Assembly (NCBI RefSeq): GCF_000515255.1
Contig: NZ_KI911559.1
Coordinates: forward strand, 406,149-470,148
Source: Rhodovibrio salinarum DSM 9154
GTDB lineage: Bacteria > Pseudomonadota > Alphaproteobacteria > Kiloniellales > Rhodovibrionaceae
Direction: 5' to 3'
Length of the DNA: 64,000 bases
Part shown: one piece after another, positions 1 to 9,306 of the stretch
How the letters are laid out: each line of letters starts with the position of its first letter
Numbering within the stretch: the first letter of the stretch is position 1
The notes under the pieces: generated by a model
What the model saw: only the letters and a program-made list of their open reading frames with translations
What the model was told of the DNA's origin: nothing
The model's database searches: none
Made by a program: the position numbers and the translations under genes

Positions 1-330
1 GGCGTGTCCGTCGGCGACCCGCCGGGCGCACTCATCGACCGCGATCCCTTCCTCGGTAGCGCGGCTGGTATACCCCTTCCGGCGCCACCTAGGCCATTGC
101 CAGCGTTGTGACGGTATTAAGGCGCGCAGTCTGTGCCGAAGAGGGCCCGGTTGGTCCCCTGCGTCTTCTGTTGGCGCAGAGACGATTCGCAATCACGGCT
201 GGACCGCTTGAACGAAAAGAAGGGGCATGAAAGCGCCGCCGTAGAACGGTCGCCTTCATGCCCCTTCGCGTTTTTCATGCCTGCTTTTGTGATGCGGATC
301 CGCATCACCAGCAGCATGGAAAAGCCGCAG
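1..330. other. Stretch at window edge without a confident gene
   Basis: A plus-strand frame is open from base 1 to a TGA at 109-111 (37 codons, ending LPAPPRPLPAL). It could be the tail of a gene that starts outside the window, but nothing in it is recognisable. The rest of the stretch holds the hairpin listed at 219-275 and no other supportable gene. Confidence 0.4.
219..275. terminator. Hairpin downstream of typA, possibly bidirectional
   Basis: Arms 219-231 and 255-267 pair perfectly over 13 bp (core AGGGGCATGAA), and three more pairs follow inside after one mismatch. The plus strand continues GCG and five T; the minus strand continues TTTTCG. It lies about 60 bp beyond the typA stop, so it probably terminates typA and perhaps a rightward transcript entering from outside the window. 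Confidence 0.7.
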
Positions 331-2178
331 CTACCCGGCCTTGCTCACCTTCTGCTCGCGCTTGCGCTGGTTGGGATCCAGCGTGCGCTTGCGCAGACGG
401 ATCGCGGTCGGGGTCACTTCCACGAGCTCGTCGTCGGCGATGTAGGACATCGCCTGCTCGAGCGCCATGCGCACCGGCGGGGTCAGTTTGATCGCCTCGT
501 CCTTGCCGCTGGCGCGCACGTTGGTGAGCTGCTTGGCCTTCACCGGGTTGACCTCGAGGTCGCTCGGCCGGGCGTGCTCGCCGATCACCATGCCCTCGTA
601 AACGGTGTCGCCCGGATCGATGAACAGCGTGCCGCGATCCTCGAAGTTGTTCAGCGAGTAGGAGGTCGCCTGGCCCTGTGCCTGCGAGATGATCGCGCCG
701 TTGCGCCGCGCCGGCACCGAGCCCTTGAACGGCGCGTAGCCGTCAAACACCCGGTGCATCAGGCCGGTGCCGCGGGTGTCGGTCATGAACTCGCCCATGT
801 AGCCGATCAGCCCGCGCGCCGGCACGCGGAAGGCGATCCGCGTCTTGCCGCCGCCGGACGGCTTCATGTCGACCATCTCGCCGCGGCGCTGCTGCAGCTT
901 CTCCATCACCGTGCCGGAGTGCTCGTCGTCGACGTCGATCTGGACGTACTCGATCGGCTCCAGCGTTTCGCCGGTGTTCGGATCCTGCTGGAAGATCACC
1001 TTGGGCCGGGAGATCGACAGTTCGTAGCCTTCCCGGCGCATGCTCTCGATCAGCACGCCCAGCTGCAGTTCGCCGCGGCCGGCGACCTCGAAGGACTCCT
1101 TGTCCGCGCTTTCCTTGATGTCGAGCGCGACGTTGCCCTCCGCCTCGCGCAGCAGGCGCGTGCGGATCAGCCGGCTGGTGACCTTGTCGCCCTCCTTGCC
1201 GGCAAGCGGGCTGTCGTTGATCGAGAAGGTCATCGACAGGGTCGGCGGGTCGATCGGGTCGGCCGGGATCGGCTCGGTGACCTCGGGCGAACAGATCGTA
1301 TCCGCGACGGTGGCTTCGCTCAGGCCGGCGATGCAGACGATGTCGCCCGCCTGGGCCTCCTCGACCGGTACGCGCTGCAGGCCGCGGAAGGCGAGCAGCT
1401 TGGTCAGGCGGCCGCTTTCCAGCACCTTGGAGCCGTCGCGCGCGATCGCCTTGACCTGCATGTTCTGCTTGGCCGTGCCCTCGAGCACGCGACCGGTCAG
1501 GATCCGGCCCAGGTAGGGGTCGGCCTCGAGCACGGTGGCGAGCAGCTTAAACGGCTTGGTCTCGTCGCCGTGGGCCTGGGGCACGCGCTCCAGGATGCTC
1601 TCGAACAGCGGGGCCATGTCCTGGCGCTCGCCGTCCGGCTCCAGCGCCGACCAGCCTTCCTTGGCGCTGGCGAACACGGTCGGGAAGTCGAGCTGCTCCT
1701 CGTTCGCTTCCAGCGCGGTGAACAGGTCGAACACCTCTTCCTGGACCTCCCAGGCGCGGGCATCCGGCCGGTCGGCCTTGTTGACCACCACGATCGGCTT
1801 CAGGCCCTTGGCCAGCGCCTTCATGGTGACGAACTTGGTCTGTGGCATCGGGCCTTCGGCCGCATCGACCAGCAGCAGCACGCCATCGACCATGTTCAGG
1901 ATGCGCTCGACCTCGCCGCCGAAGTCGGCGTGGCCCGGCGTGTCGACGATGTTGATCTGGTTGCCGTTCCACATCAGCGAGGTGCACTTGGCCAGGATGG
2001 TGATGCCACGCTCACGCTCCTGGTCGTTCGTGTCCATCGCCCGGTCGGCGATCTGCTGATTCTCGCGGAAGGTGCCGCTTTGACGCAGCAGCTGGTCGAC
2101 CAGGGTGGTCTTGCCGTGGTCAACGTGGGCGATGATGGCGAGGTTGCGGGGCGCGCCCTCGCGGATCGGTTCGCTCAT
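331..2178 (-). CDS. typA: Translational GTPase TypA/BipA
   Basis: 615 aa, full length for TypA/BipA, a ribosome-associated GTPase of the EF-G/LepA class that supports 50S assembly and growth under stress. Seen: P-loop [12 protein letters not shown] near residue 18, switch [14 protein letters not shown] near 79, NKADRP near 132, then the EF-G-like domains and the family C-terminal domain ([19 protein letters not shown] near 515). The ATG at 2178 is preceded by AGGACA. It is the downstream neighbour of an adenosine kinase with a 111-bp gap, and a strong hairpin follows it. Identification is secure; a role in cold or acid stress here is inferred from family knowledge. Confidence 0.97.
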   Translation of the reverse strand: MSEPIREGAPRNLAIIAHVDHGKTTLVDQLLRQSGTFRENQQIADRAMDTNDQERERGITILAKCTSLMWNGNQINIVDTPGHADFGGEVERILNMVDGVLLLVDAAEGPMPQTKFVTMKALAKGLKPIVVVNKADRPDARAWEVQEEVFDLFTALEANEEQLDFPTVFASAKEGWSALEPDGERQDMAPLFESILERVPQAHGDETKPFKLLATVLEADPYLGRILTGRVLEGTAKQNMQVKAIARDGSKVLESGRLTKLLAFRGLQRVPVEEAQAGDIVCIAGLSEATVADTICSPEVTEPIPADPIDPPTLSMTFSINDSPLAGKEGDKVTSRLIRTRLLREAEGNVALDIKESADKESFEVAGRGELQLGVLIESMRREGYELSISRPKVIFQQDPNTGETLEPIEYVQIDVDDEHSGTVMEKLQQRRGEMVDMKPSGGGKTRIAFRVPARGLIGYMGEFMTDTRGTGLMHRVFDGYAPFKGSVPARRNGAIISQAQGQATSYSLNNFEDRGTLFIDPGDTVYEGMVIGEHARPSDLEVNPVKAKQLTNVRASGKDEAIKLTPPVRMALEQAMSYIADDELVEVTPTAIRLRKRTLDPNQRKREQKVSKAG

Positions 2179-2289
2179 GAATGGTGTCCTTACAACGTCT
2201 CTTGCGACGTTCCTACGTGTACGTGTGTGCGTTGGTTTGGGTCGCGCGGCTTCCGGTTTTTCTGGACTGGAAGGGCGCGGGTGCTTGGG

Positions 2290-3285
2290 TCAGTCCCGCA
2301 TAGCCTGCGCGATCAGGTCCTTCAGCGGCATCTCCGGCCGGGCGCCGACGTGGGAGATCGCCTCCGCCGCTGCGACCGCGCCGATCCGGCCGCAGTCGGG
2401 CAGGCTGTAGCCCTGGGTAAAGCCGTAGAGAAAACCGGCGGCATAAAGATCGCCGGCACCGGTGGTATCGACCAGGCGCGTCGGCGTCGCCGCATCCACC
2501 ACGTGGACATCCTCACCCGAAAGCACAAGCGACCCCTTCTCGCTGCGGGTCAAAGCGGCGACCTCGCAGTGGCCGCGGACGTGCTGCAGGGCGTCGTCGA
2601 AGTGATCGACCTGATACAGCTTGGTGATCTCGCTTTCGTTGGCAAACAGGATGTCGACGTGGTTCTCAACCAGGTCGAGGAAACTCTCGCGGTGACGGTC
2701 GACGCAGAAACCGTCGGACAGCGACAGGGCGACCCGGTTGCCGGCGGCGTGCGCGGCCTTGGCCGCTTCGACGAACGCTTGCTTGGCGGCCGGGGCGTCC
2801 CACAGATAGCCTTCCAGGTAGGTTATCTTCGCGTCTGCGATCTGTTGGTGATCCAGGTCGTCCGGGCCCAGCTCGGTGCTGGCGCCAAGGAAGGTCGCCA
2901 TCGTGCGCTGGGCATCCTCGGTCACGAACACCAGGCAGCGCGCGGTCGGCAGCCCGCTGTTCGCCGATGGGGTTTCGAACTCCACGCCGGTTGCCTGGAT
3001 GTCGTGGCGGAAGATACCGCCCAGCTGATCGTTGCGCACCTTGCCAACGAAGGCACCGCGCCCGCCCAGGCTGGCTAGGCCCGCCATGGTGTTGGCGACC
3101 GAGCCGCCGGACATTTCGGTGGCCGGGCCCATCGCTTCGTACAGGCGATGCGCCTGATCGCTGTCGATCAGCGTCATGCCGCCTTTGGGCAGCTCGTGTT
3201 GATTCAAAAAGGCCTCGTCGGACCGCGCGATCACGTCGACGATCGCGTTGCCGATGCCCAGCACGTCGATGCGCAGTTCGCTCAT
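2290..3285 (-). CDS. Adenosine kinase, PfkB family
   Basis: 331 aa sugar/nucleoside kinase of the PfkB (ribokinase) superfamily, of the type annotated as adenosine kinase in alphaproteobacteria. Seen: N-terminal substrate region DVLGIGNAIVDVIA, the glycine-rich GGSVANTMAGLASLGG (PfkB signature 1), and the C-terminal anion-hole/catalytic motif DTTGAGDLYAAGF with its catalytic Asp (signature 2). It would phosphorylate adenosine to AMP with ATP in the cytosol. It is transcribed toward typA and may share its transcript. Substrate cannot be fixed from sequence alone; another nucleoside or sugar is possible. Confidence 0.85.
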   Translation of the reverse strand: MSELRIDVLGIGNAIVDVIARSDEAFLNQHELPKGGMTLIDSDQAHRLYEAMGPATEMSGGSVANTMAGLASLGGRGAFVGKVRNDQLGGIFRHDIQATGVEFETPSANSGLPTARCLVFVTEDAQRTMATFLGASTELGPDDLDHQQIADAKITYLEGYLWDAPAAKQAFVEAAKAAHAAGNRVALSLSDGFCVDRHRESFLDLVENHVDILFANESEITKLYQVDHFDDALQHVRGHCEVAALTRSEKGSLVLSGEDVHVVDAATPTRLVDTTGAGDLYAAGFLYGFTQGYSLPDCGRIGAVAAAEAISHVGARPEMPLKDLIAQAMRD

Positions 3286-3553
3286 CCTATTGGTTCCGCT
3301 GCCCGTGTCGCCGGTGATCCGTGGTGCAACCGCGCCCGGTGCTCTCCGCCGGGGCGCTTACGAAACGCGCGCCGCCGATCGGGATCGGTGACGCGCGTGC
3401 AGGCGCGAGTATACGCGCGGTTTCGCCTGGAACAACCGCAGTGCACAATCCCCCGACATGCACTGGGCGCGGAGCCGCGCAACCGGCAGCCATTCCGCGC
3501 GGGTCGCCAGCGCCCCTTGCGGGTGCGTCGACAGGGGGTTATCAGCCGAAGCC

Positions 3554-4288
3554 ATGATTCAGGGCGTTATCAAAGCGATCGGCCAGTTGAGCGATGCCGA
3601 TCTGCGCAAGATCGTCTGGCGCGCGCTTGCGCTGGCGGTGGTCGTGTTCGCGGGACTGTGGGGTCTGTCGTGGTGGCTGCTCGACTGGGCCGGCGGCGGT
3701 CTGGTGGCCTATATCGGAACCGACGGCTTCTGGGGCGGTTTGATCGAGACGCTGGTCGAGTTGGGTGGCTTGGCTGCCGTGCTGATCGCGTCGTTCCTGC
3801 TGTTCCCGGCCGTGATGGGAATGACCCAGGGCTTTTTCCTGGAGGACGCCGCTGGCGTGGTCGAGCGCAAGCACTACCGCGACCTGCCCGAGGCCCATGA
3901 TCAACCGATCCTGGAAGGCGTGCGCGATGCCGTCTCGCTTGCATTCACGACGATCATTCTTAACGTCGTGATTCTGCCTGTTTACCTTATCTTATCCTTT
4001 ATACCCCCATTGAATGTTATCGTGTTTTACGCGCTCAACGGATACCTGCTGGGGCGTGAGTATTTCGAGGTCGTGGCGGTGCGCCGCCTGACTCATGACC
4101 ATGTCCGCACGCTGCGCCGCCGCCATCGCGGCCGGCTGACGGCGGCGGGGGTGATCATCACGGTGATGCTCACGATCCCCTTGGTGAACCTGCTGGCGCC
4201 GGTGGTGGCGACAGCGTTCATGGTCCACGTCTTCGAGCGCCTGCGCCGTAACGCCGGGCTGCCGGCGACGCGCGCTGCCGCTGCCTGA
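3554..4288 (+). CDS. EI24 domain (CysZ-like) integral membrane protein
   Basis: 244 aa with about four hydrophobic segments (residues about 22-45, 62-88, 130-165 and 195-222) and the EI24/CysZ-type arrangement, including LNVIVFYALNGYLLGREYFEVVAVRR, in which the YLLGREYF stretch is typical. CysZ proteins of this family transport sulfate in gammaproteobacteria; in alphaproteobacteria the function is not established and nothing nearby ties it to sulfur. The ATG at 3554 (MIQGVIKAIG) is chosen because the in-frame extension to 3458 is low-complexity Arg/Ser/Ala. The 3' part (3950-4030) is markedly AT-richer than the rest of the gene. Confidence 0.8.
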   Translation: MIQGVIKAIGQLSDADLRKIVWRALALAVVVFAGLWGLSWWLLDWAGGGLVAYIGTDGFWGGLIETLVELGGLAAVLIASFLLFPAVMGMTQGFFLEDAAGVVERKHYRDLPEAHDQPILEGVRDAVSLAFTTIILNVVILPVYLILSFIPPLNVIVFYALNGYLLGREYFEVVAVRRLTHDHVRTLRRRHRGRLTAAGVIITVMLTIPLVNLLAPVVATAFMVHVFERLRRNAGLPATRAAAA

Positions 4289-4323
4289 CGCCACCGGGCG
4301 GCGGGGGCGCGTCGCCGACAAAG

Positions 4324-4371
4324 GATGAGGGGCCTGTAGACGGGCCTCGCCGGAACAAAAGGCCCCGCATC
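4324..4371 (+). terminator. Imperfect hairpin between the EI24 gene and bactofilin
   Basis: GATGAGGGGCCT at 4324-4335 pairs with AGGCCCCGCATC at 4360-4371 (one mismatch) across a 24-nt loop that itself contains AAAA. There is no clear U tract. It lies in the only gap between the EI24 gene and the bactofilin gene and may be a weak terminator or a leader structure. Confidence 0.35.
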
Positions 4372-4446
4372 GTGGGGCTGGGGAACAGGCCCGCAACCGG
4401 TCACGTGCGGCAACGGGCGCGCAGCGAGAAGTTTGGAAGGTCCGCG

Positions 4447-5265
4447 ATGTTCAACAAGCGTAAGAATCAGGCCAATCGCCCGGCGCAGCCGAGCTGGGAG
4501 GAGCCTAAGGTCGACCCGTCGGCCGGCGAGGGGCCCTCGGGATCGGCTGGACCGGCCGCCGCACCGCAGGACCAGCGCGCGAGCGCGCCCTCGGGCCTCG
4601 GCGGTGCCGGAGCGCAGGCCGGACACCCGCAACCCGGCGCGGCCAAGCAGGGGCCGTCGCGTCCCGATGCTTCCGCCGTGTTGAACCGCCAGCCGACCCC
4701 GCCGGTGCGACCGGAGACCGGCCGGCGTGCGCAGACCGCTGCCGCCGCCGCGGCGTCGTCCAGCCCGGCTACCGGCTCGGCCGCGACCAGTCAGGCGCGC
4801 ACGAGCGAGCCGGCGGATGCCAAGCGCCTTCTGGTGGGCAAGGAGATCTCCCTGTCCGGGGAGATTTACGCGTGCGACACGCTGGTCGTAGAAGGCACGG
4901 TCGAGGCGGAACTGAACGGCACGCAGATGCTGGATATCCAGGAGTCCGGTCTGTTCAAGGGCTCGGCCACGGTCGACAGCGCGGAGATCGCCGGGCGGTT
5001 CGAAGGCAAGCTCACCGTGCGCGAGCGTCTGCACGTCCACGCCACCGGCCATATCCATGGCGAGATCAAGTACAAGAACCTGGAAATCGATAGCGGTGGG
5101 CGGATCGGCGGCACGCTGATGGAGTTGAGCGAGCAGGAAGCCGAAACCGCGCATCACACCAACAGCGTATCGACTGGTGATGACAGTGCGGCCCCAACGG
5201 CGGGTGGTGCTACCGCTGGCGGCTATGCCAACGGCGCCGGCGCGCCGGCTCGCGGCGAGCACTGA
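4447..5265 (+). CDS. Bactofilin (polymer-forming cytoskeletal protein)
   Basis: 272 aa. Residues 1-120 are a long disordered Pro/Ala/Gln/Gly-rich tail starting MFNKRKNQ. The bactofilin beta-helix follows (about 123-225): ISLSGEIYACDTLVVEGTV, LFKGSATVDSAEIAGRFEG, GHIHGEIKYKNLEIDSGGR. A Thr/Ala/Gly tail ends it. Bactofilins polymerise without nucleotide and scaffold envelope-modifying enzymes or morphogenesis. The ATG at 4447 is preceded by GGAAGG. A lipoprotein gene follows after 23 bp. The N-terminal tail is unusually long for the family; what it recruits is unknown. Confidence 0.92.
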   Translation: MFNKRKNQANRPAQPSWEEPKVDPSAGEGPSGSAGPAAAPQDQRASAPSGLGGAGAQAGHPQPGAAKQGPSRPDASAVLNRQPTPPVRPETGRRAQTAAAAAASSSPATGSAATSQARTSEPADAKRLLVGKEISLSGEIYACDTLVVEGTVEAELNGTQMLDIQESGLFKGSATVDSAEIAGRFEGKLTVRERLHVHATGHIHGEIKYKNLEIDSGGRIGGTLMELSEQEAETAHHTNSVSTGDDSAAPTAGGATAGGYANGAGAPARGEH

Positions 5266-5288
5266 GGCGTCGCTTAAGGGGGCGCGTC

Positions 5289-5837
5289 GTGGCGTACACA
5301 CGGTTGATCCGCCCGGTGGCGGCCCTGCTGCTGGCGATCGCGCTGTCCGGCTGCGCGTCGCTGCAGATGCCATCCGACATACAGACGCACGTGGATCGGG
5401 TGATGGCCAGCTTTGCCGAACTTGGGCGGAGCGAGAGCGATGCGCGGGAGGACGCCCCCGAGGAGGCTGTGACGCCATCCACCTTGGACGCGGCGGCCGA
5501 GCGGCCGGAAATGCCGGTTCCGCAGACGGCGGCCTTGCCCGAAGCCGACAGCTGGCCATCCATGGTCGATGCGCGGCCGGAACGGTTTATCGCGTTGTCG
5601 GCCGCGGACGTCGATGCGGAGCTTGGCGCTCCGGCCCGGATCCGGCAGGAAGGGCCCGCGCGCGTCTGGCAGTACCGCACCCGGACCTGCGTGCTCGACC
5701 TTGTGCTCTATTCCGATCCGGACGGCGAGGTCGTGCGGCATCTGGAAGCCCGTGATCCCGTGGACGCGACCCCGCAGGACACACAGGCTTGCCTGCGTAC
5801 CTTGCTGCAACGCCGGGCTTTGGCGGTAACCGGGTAG
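5289..5837 (+). CDS. Conserved lipoprotein downstream of bactofilin
   Basis: 182 aa. A lipoprotein signal peptide is visible (LLLAIALSGC, lipobox Cys at about residue 22). An acidic linker follows, then a C-terminal domain from about 95 with VDAELGAPARIRQEGPARVW, Cys in RTRTCVLDLVLY and QACLRTLLQRR. The shape (alpha-beta with a GxPxxxRxEGxAxxWQY pattern) resembles small SmpA/OmlA-like lipoproteins, but I would not assign one. It is co-oriented with and 23 bp from bactofilin, so co-transcription is likely; whether it is the envelope partner of bactofilin is inference. Confidence 0.75.
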   Translation: MAYTRLIRPVAALLLAIALSGCASLQMPSDIQTHVDRVMASFAELGRSESDAREDAPEEAVTPSTLDAAAERPEMPVPQTAALPEADSWPSMVDARPERFIALSAADVDAELGAPARIRQEGPARVWQYRTRTCVLDLVLYSDPDGEVVRHLEARDPVDATPQDTQACLRTLLQRRALAVTG

Positions 5838-5912
5838 CAGGCGGACGACCGGCGAACCTGTTGCGCGCGGCGGCGGAGAGCGCTTTAGCGAGGTTACGGC
5901 TGTGCCGTGGGT

Positions 5913-6572
5913 TCACCCTGCCGGTGCTGGCGTCTTTTCCTTGAACTTGCACAGATCGGCGATCCGGCAGCTGGGGCAGTCGGGCTTGCGCGCCTTGCAG
6001 GTATAGCGGCCGTGCAGGATCAGCCAGTGGTGGGCGTCGCGGGCGAACTCGGACGGCACGACCCGGACCAGCTCGTCCTCGACCTCGCGCACCGTCTTGC
6101 CAGGGGCCAGACCGGTGCGGTTGGACACGCGGAAGATATGTGTGTCGACCGCGATGGTCGGCTCCCCGAAGGCGGTGTTGAGCACGACGTTGGCGGTCTT
6201 GCGCCCCACCCCCGGCAGCTTCTCCAATGCGGCGCGGTCGCGTGGCAGTTCGCCGCCGTGCTCTTGCGACAGCGCGCGCGATAGCTCGACGACGTTCTTG
6301 GCCTTGGAGTTGAACAGGCCGAGCGTCTTGATGTGCCGTTTCACCCCTTCTTCGCCCAGGGCGGCCATCGCCTCGGGCGTGTCGGCTTCGGCGAACAGGG
6401 TGCGGGTGGCCTTGTTGACCCCGACATCGGTCGACTGCGCCGAGAGCACCACGGCCACCAGCAGGGTGAACGGGTCCTTGTAGTCGAGTTCCGTGGTCGG
6501 CTCCGGCAAAGCTTCCGCCAGCCGGGCGAACAGCGCGTGGATTTCGGCCTTTTTCAGCTTCGTGCGTGCCAT
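5913..6572 (-). CDS. nth: Endonuclease III
   Basis: 219 aa DNA glycosylase/AP lyase of base-excision repair, acting on oxidised pyrimidines. Seen: helix-hairpin-helix with the catalytic Lys (LPGVGRKTANVVLN), the catalytic Asp region TIAVDTHIFRVSNR, and the C-terminal 4Fe-4S ligand pattern CKARKPDCPSCRIADLC (Cx6Cx2Cx5C). The ATG at 6572 (MARTKLKK) is preferred over an upstream in-frame ATG at 6608 because it matches the family N-terminus. Divergent from the DUF2244 gene. Confidence 0.96.
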   Translation of the reverse strand: MARTKLKKAEIHALFARLAEALPEPTTELDYKDPFTLLVAVVLSAQSTDVGVNKATRTLFAEADTPEAMAALGEEGVKRHIKTLGLFNSKAKNVVELSRALSQEHGGELPRDRAALEKLPGVGRKTANVVLNTAFGEPTIAVDTHIFRVSNRTGLAPGKTVREVEDELVRVVPSEFARDAHHWLILHGRYTCKARKPDCPSCRIADLCKFKEKTPAPAG

Positions 6573-6672
6573 GGCTGCGCTTGTCAGCAATCCTCGTGCA
6601 GCCGTCAAGAGCCATGCGCGGGTATGGCGATGGGTTTACCGGGCCGGTGGGTGGGCCATATCTTTCCGCGCC

Positions 6673-7263
6673 ATGCGTGTTCGCGACACCCCGGCCGACG
6701 AGCATTTCGGCCCCCGCCCGGCGCCCGGGCAGGAGGGGGTGACCGCGCATGCCCATCCGGATGACGACGCGCTGGTGTTCGATGCCATCCTGACTCCGCA
6801 TCGCTCGCTGTCGAAGCGGGGCTTCACGCTGTTGATGACGTCCGTCTGCATCGTCTCCTTCACCGCCGGCCTGGGCTTTTTCCTGATGGGCGCCTGGCCA
6901 GTCGTCGGCTTCATGGGCCTGGACGTCCTGCTGATCTACGGTGCCTTCAAGCTGAACTTCCGCGCCGCCCGCCTGTACGAGACCGTGACCCTGACGCGGG
7001 ACGATCTGACGGTGCGCCGGGTGTCGCCGCGCGGGGATTCGCAGATCTGGCGCTTCCAGCCGGCCTGGCTGCAGGTGCGCATGGACGATCCGCCCGAGCA
7101 CGACAGCCAGCTCATCCTGCGTTCGCACGGTCGGCAGCTCGCGATCGGCAGCTTCCTGACCGCCGAGGAACGCCTGGACCTCGCCAAGACCTTGCAGGAC
7201 GCCGTCGTCCAGGCCAACGCGCCCGGCCCGCCGACCGGGCCGGAAGTGGGCGACGGGTCTTAG
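6673..7263 (+). CDS. DUF2244 membrane protein
   Basis: About 196 aa. Two adjacent transmembrane helices (residues about 54-95: LLMTSVCIVSFTAGLGFF, then WPVVGFMGLDVLLIYGAF) are followed by a soluble domain with RNFRAARLYE-like sequence and RLYETVTLTRDDLTVRRVSP, the hallmark of DUF2244. The function of this alphaproteobacterial family is unknown. The start is uncertain: ATG 6673 is chosen, but an in-frame start as far up as 6493 is possible and would run antisense into nth. Confidence 0.75.
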   Translation: MRVRDTPADEHFGPRPAPGQEGVTAHAHPDDDALVFDAILTPHRSLSKRGFTLLMTSVCIVSFTAGLGFFLMGAWPVVGFMGLDVLLIYGAFKLNFRAARLYETVTLTRDDLTVRRVSPRGDSQIWRFQPAWLQVRMDDPPEHDSQLILRSHGRQLAIGSFLTAEERLDLAKTLQDAVVQANAPGPPTGPEVGDGS

Positions 7264-7330
7264 CCCGGCGGATCGGCTGCCAGACCAAAGTTCTTGTTAT
7301 GTTCTCGTTCGGGCGTTATCCTGCACGGCT

Positions 7331-8464
7331 ATGGACACGCCCATTCCCGAGCGCGCACGCAAAGGCCGCGGTGCGGTTTCCAACGCCCGCAGCACGCGCT
7401 TCACCGCCCTGCAGCGCGAACGCACCGACGATGGCTGGGCCGGTGCGCGGACGCCGTCCTCGGCCGCTCCTGATACCGCGGACGCGCCGGCGGATGCGGA
7501 CCACGACGGTCCCGGCCCGCAGACGGTGATCGGTACCGACCGGTCGAAGTCGGCGCTGTCCTGGAACCGTTCGCCGGATATACCGTTCGACCGTTCGCTC
7601 AATCCCTACAAGGGCTGCGAACACGGCTGCGTCTACTGCTTCGCCCGGCCGACCCACGCCTATCTCGATCTGTCGCCGGGTCTGGATTTCGAGACGTGGA
7701 TCTTCGCCAAGCCGAACGCACCGGACCTGCTGCGCCAGGAGCTGGCCAAGCCCGGCTACAAGCCCGCAACGATCACGCTTGGCGCCAACACCGACCCCTA
7801 TCAGCCGGTCGAACGCGACCTGCGGATCTCCCGTGGCTTGCTGGAGGTGCTGGAGGAAGCGCGCCATCCGGTCTGTATCATCACCAAGGGGGTGGCGGTC
7901 ACGCGCGATACCGACATCCTGGCTCGTATGGCCGAGCGTCGGCTGGTGCGGGTGATGGTCTCGGTGACCACGCTCGACCGCGAGCTGTGCCGCACGCTGG
8001 AGCCGCGCGCGCCGCAGCCGGCCCGGCGGCTGGCGAGCGTGCGCACGCTGGTCGACGCCGGTGTGCCGACCGGCGTGATGGCGGCGCCGATGATCCCGGC
8101 GCTGAACGACTGGGAATTGGAGCGGATCGTCGAAGCGGCCGCGGCGGCCGGCGCGGATGCTGCCGGCTACGTGCTGCTGCGCCTGCCCTACGAGATCAAG
8201 CACCTGATGGAGGAATGGCTGGACGCTCATGCGCCTGGCAAGAAGGAACACGTACTCTCGCTGGTCCGTCAGGCGCGCGACGGCGCGTTGAACCAGTCCG
8301 ACTGGGGGGTGCGGATGCGGGGCACCGGTGAATACGCCGACCTGCTCGCCCGCCGTTTCCGGCTTGCCGTCAGGCGCCACGGCCTGTCCGGCGAGCGCCC
8401 AGAGCTCGACACGAGCCAGTTCACCCCGCCCGCCAAGGACCCCCGGCAGGGATCGCTGTTCTAA
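7331..8464 (+). CDS. PA0069-family radical SAM protein
   Basis: 377 aa. The radical SAM cluster motif YKGCEHGCVYCFARP (CxxxCxxC) sits near residue 98, and the flanks NPYKGC, AYLDLSPGLDFETWIFAK and LGANTDPYQPVERDL are typical of the PA0069/SplB-like radical SAM group. It should bind a 4Fe-4S cluster and cleave S-adenosylmethionine. The substrate of this family is not known to me; a DNA or RNA repair role is sometimes proposed. Stand-alone gene with no clear Shine-Dalgarno before ATG 7331; the N-terminal 70 residues are low-complexity. Confidence 0.88.
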   Translation: MDTPIPERARKGRGAVSNARSTRFTALQRERTDDGWAGARTPSSAAPDTADAPADADHDGPGPQTVIGTDRSKSALSWNRSPDIPFDRSLNPYKGCEHGCVYCFARPTHAYLDLSPGLDFETWIFAKPNAPDLLRQELAKPGYKPATITLGANTDPYQPVERDLRISRGLLEVLEEARHPVCIITKGVAVTRDTDILARMAERRLVRVMVSVTTLDRELCRTLEPRAPQPARRLASVRTLVDAGVPTGVMAAPMIPALNDWELERIVEAAAAAGADAAGYVLLRLPYEIKHLMEEWLDAHAPGKKEHVLSLVRQARDGALNQSDWGVRMRGTGEYADLLARRFRLAVRRHGLSGERPELDTSQFTPPAKDPRQGSLF

Positions 8465-8500
8465 TCCGGCGCCGCACCACCTTGCCAGACGTCCGGCAGC

Positions 8501-8520
8501 GCCCGATTTTTAAATCGGGC
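8501..8520. terminator. Near-perfect palindromic hairpin after the radical SAM gene
   Basis: GCCCGATTT and AAATCGGGC (9 bp each) flank a 2-nt centre. It lies 36 bp after the radical SAM stop and 31 bp before the SOUL gene. There is no U run outside the stem, but the stem contains TTTTT. It could be a terminator or a protein-binding palindrome. Confidence 0.45.
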
Positions 8521-8551
8521 GGCGATCTTTGGCGAAAACCGCGAGGTGGCA

Positions 8552-9202
8552 ATGATTCTGAGACTGGCCGCGACGATGGCGGCATCCGCCGTGTTGGCGG
8601 GCTGTTCGGTGGTCGGCGTGCGCTCCGGCACCGAGACGCTGGAGTACGAGGTGGTGGCCGACCTGGGCGAGGACCTGGAGGTCCGGGAATATCCCGCGCG
8701 CCTGGCCGCAGAGGCGCGGTTGCCCGGCCGGGACAAGAGCTCCGAGGCGTTCGGCCTGTTGTTCGACTACATCAAGGGCGCGAACGAAGGGAACCAGGAG
8801 GTCGCGATGACGACCCCGGTGCAAAGCGATGCGGGCGCCCAGAAGATCGCCATGACCACGCCGGTTCAGACCGACACGGCTGAAACCGACGATGGCCGTC
8901 CGGTCACGGTCATGCGGTTTTTCCTGCCGCGCAAATACACCGCCGAGACTGCTCCCGTGCCGACCGACGACCGGCTGAGCCTGATCCAGCTTGGGCCGGA
9001 GCAGGTGGCCGTATTGCGTTTCTCCGGCTTCGGCTTCGAGTCCAGCGTGCGGGAAGAGAAGCGGCGGCTGATGGAACGCCTGCGGGCGACCGTCTGGCAG
9101 CCAGCCGGTCCGGCCACGGCGTTGTTCTACGACCCGCCGTGGACGCTACCGTTCTTCCGCCGTAACGAAGTCGCGGTGCCGGTGACGCGCGCGGGGTCGT
9201 AG
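8552..9202 (+). CDS. SOUL family heme-binding lipoprotein
   Basis: 216 aa. The signal peptide with lipobox SAVLAGCS places Cys at about residue 18. The SOUL/HBP domain covers most of the rest: [28 protein letters not shown] (twice), MRFFLPRKY, and the C-terminal [11 protein letters not shown] ... [21 protein letters not shown] proteins bind heme or tetrapyrroles; bacterial ones are usually of unknown role. The ATG at 8552 follows GCGAGGTGG; a GTG at 8546 is also in frame. A free-standing gene in the cell envelope. Confidence 0.92.
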   Translation: MILRLAATMAASAVLAGCSVVGVRSGTETLEYEVVADLGEDLEVREYPARLAAEARLPGRDKSSEAFGLLFDYIKGANEGNQEVAMTTPVQSDAGAQKIAMTTPVQTDTAETDDGRPVTVMRFFLPRKYTAETAPVPTDDRLSLIQLGPEQVAVLRFSGFGFESSVREEKRRLMERLRATVWQPAGPATALFYDPPWTLPFFRRNEVAVPVTRAGS

Positions 9203-9306
9203 GGCCGGCCCTCTCGCGCCCACACGCGTTGATCCCGTGGTCTCTACGTGGGAAGTATCGGCTCCGCCGATCCGCTCTGTCCAAGACACGGACAGCCACC
9301 TCTGGG

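Noticed and set aside
133-3078. Long plus-strand reading frame of 981 codons
   Set aside because: It runs antisense through typA and the adenosine kinase gene, is rich in Arg/His/Gln/Gly, and has no recognisable domain; it is a high-GC shadow.
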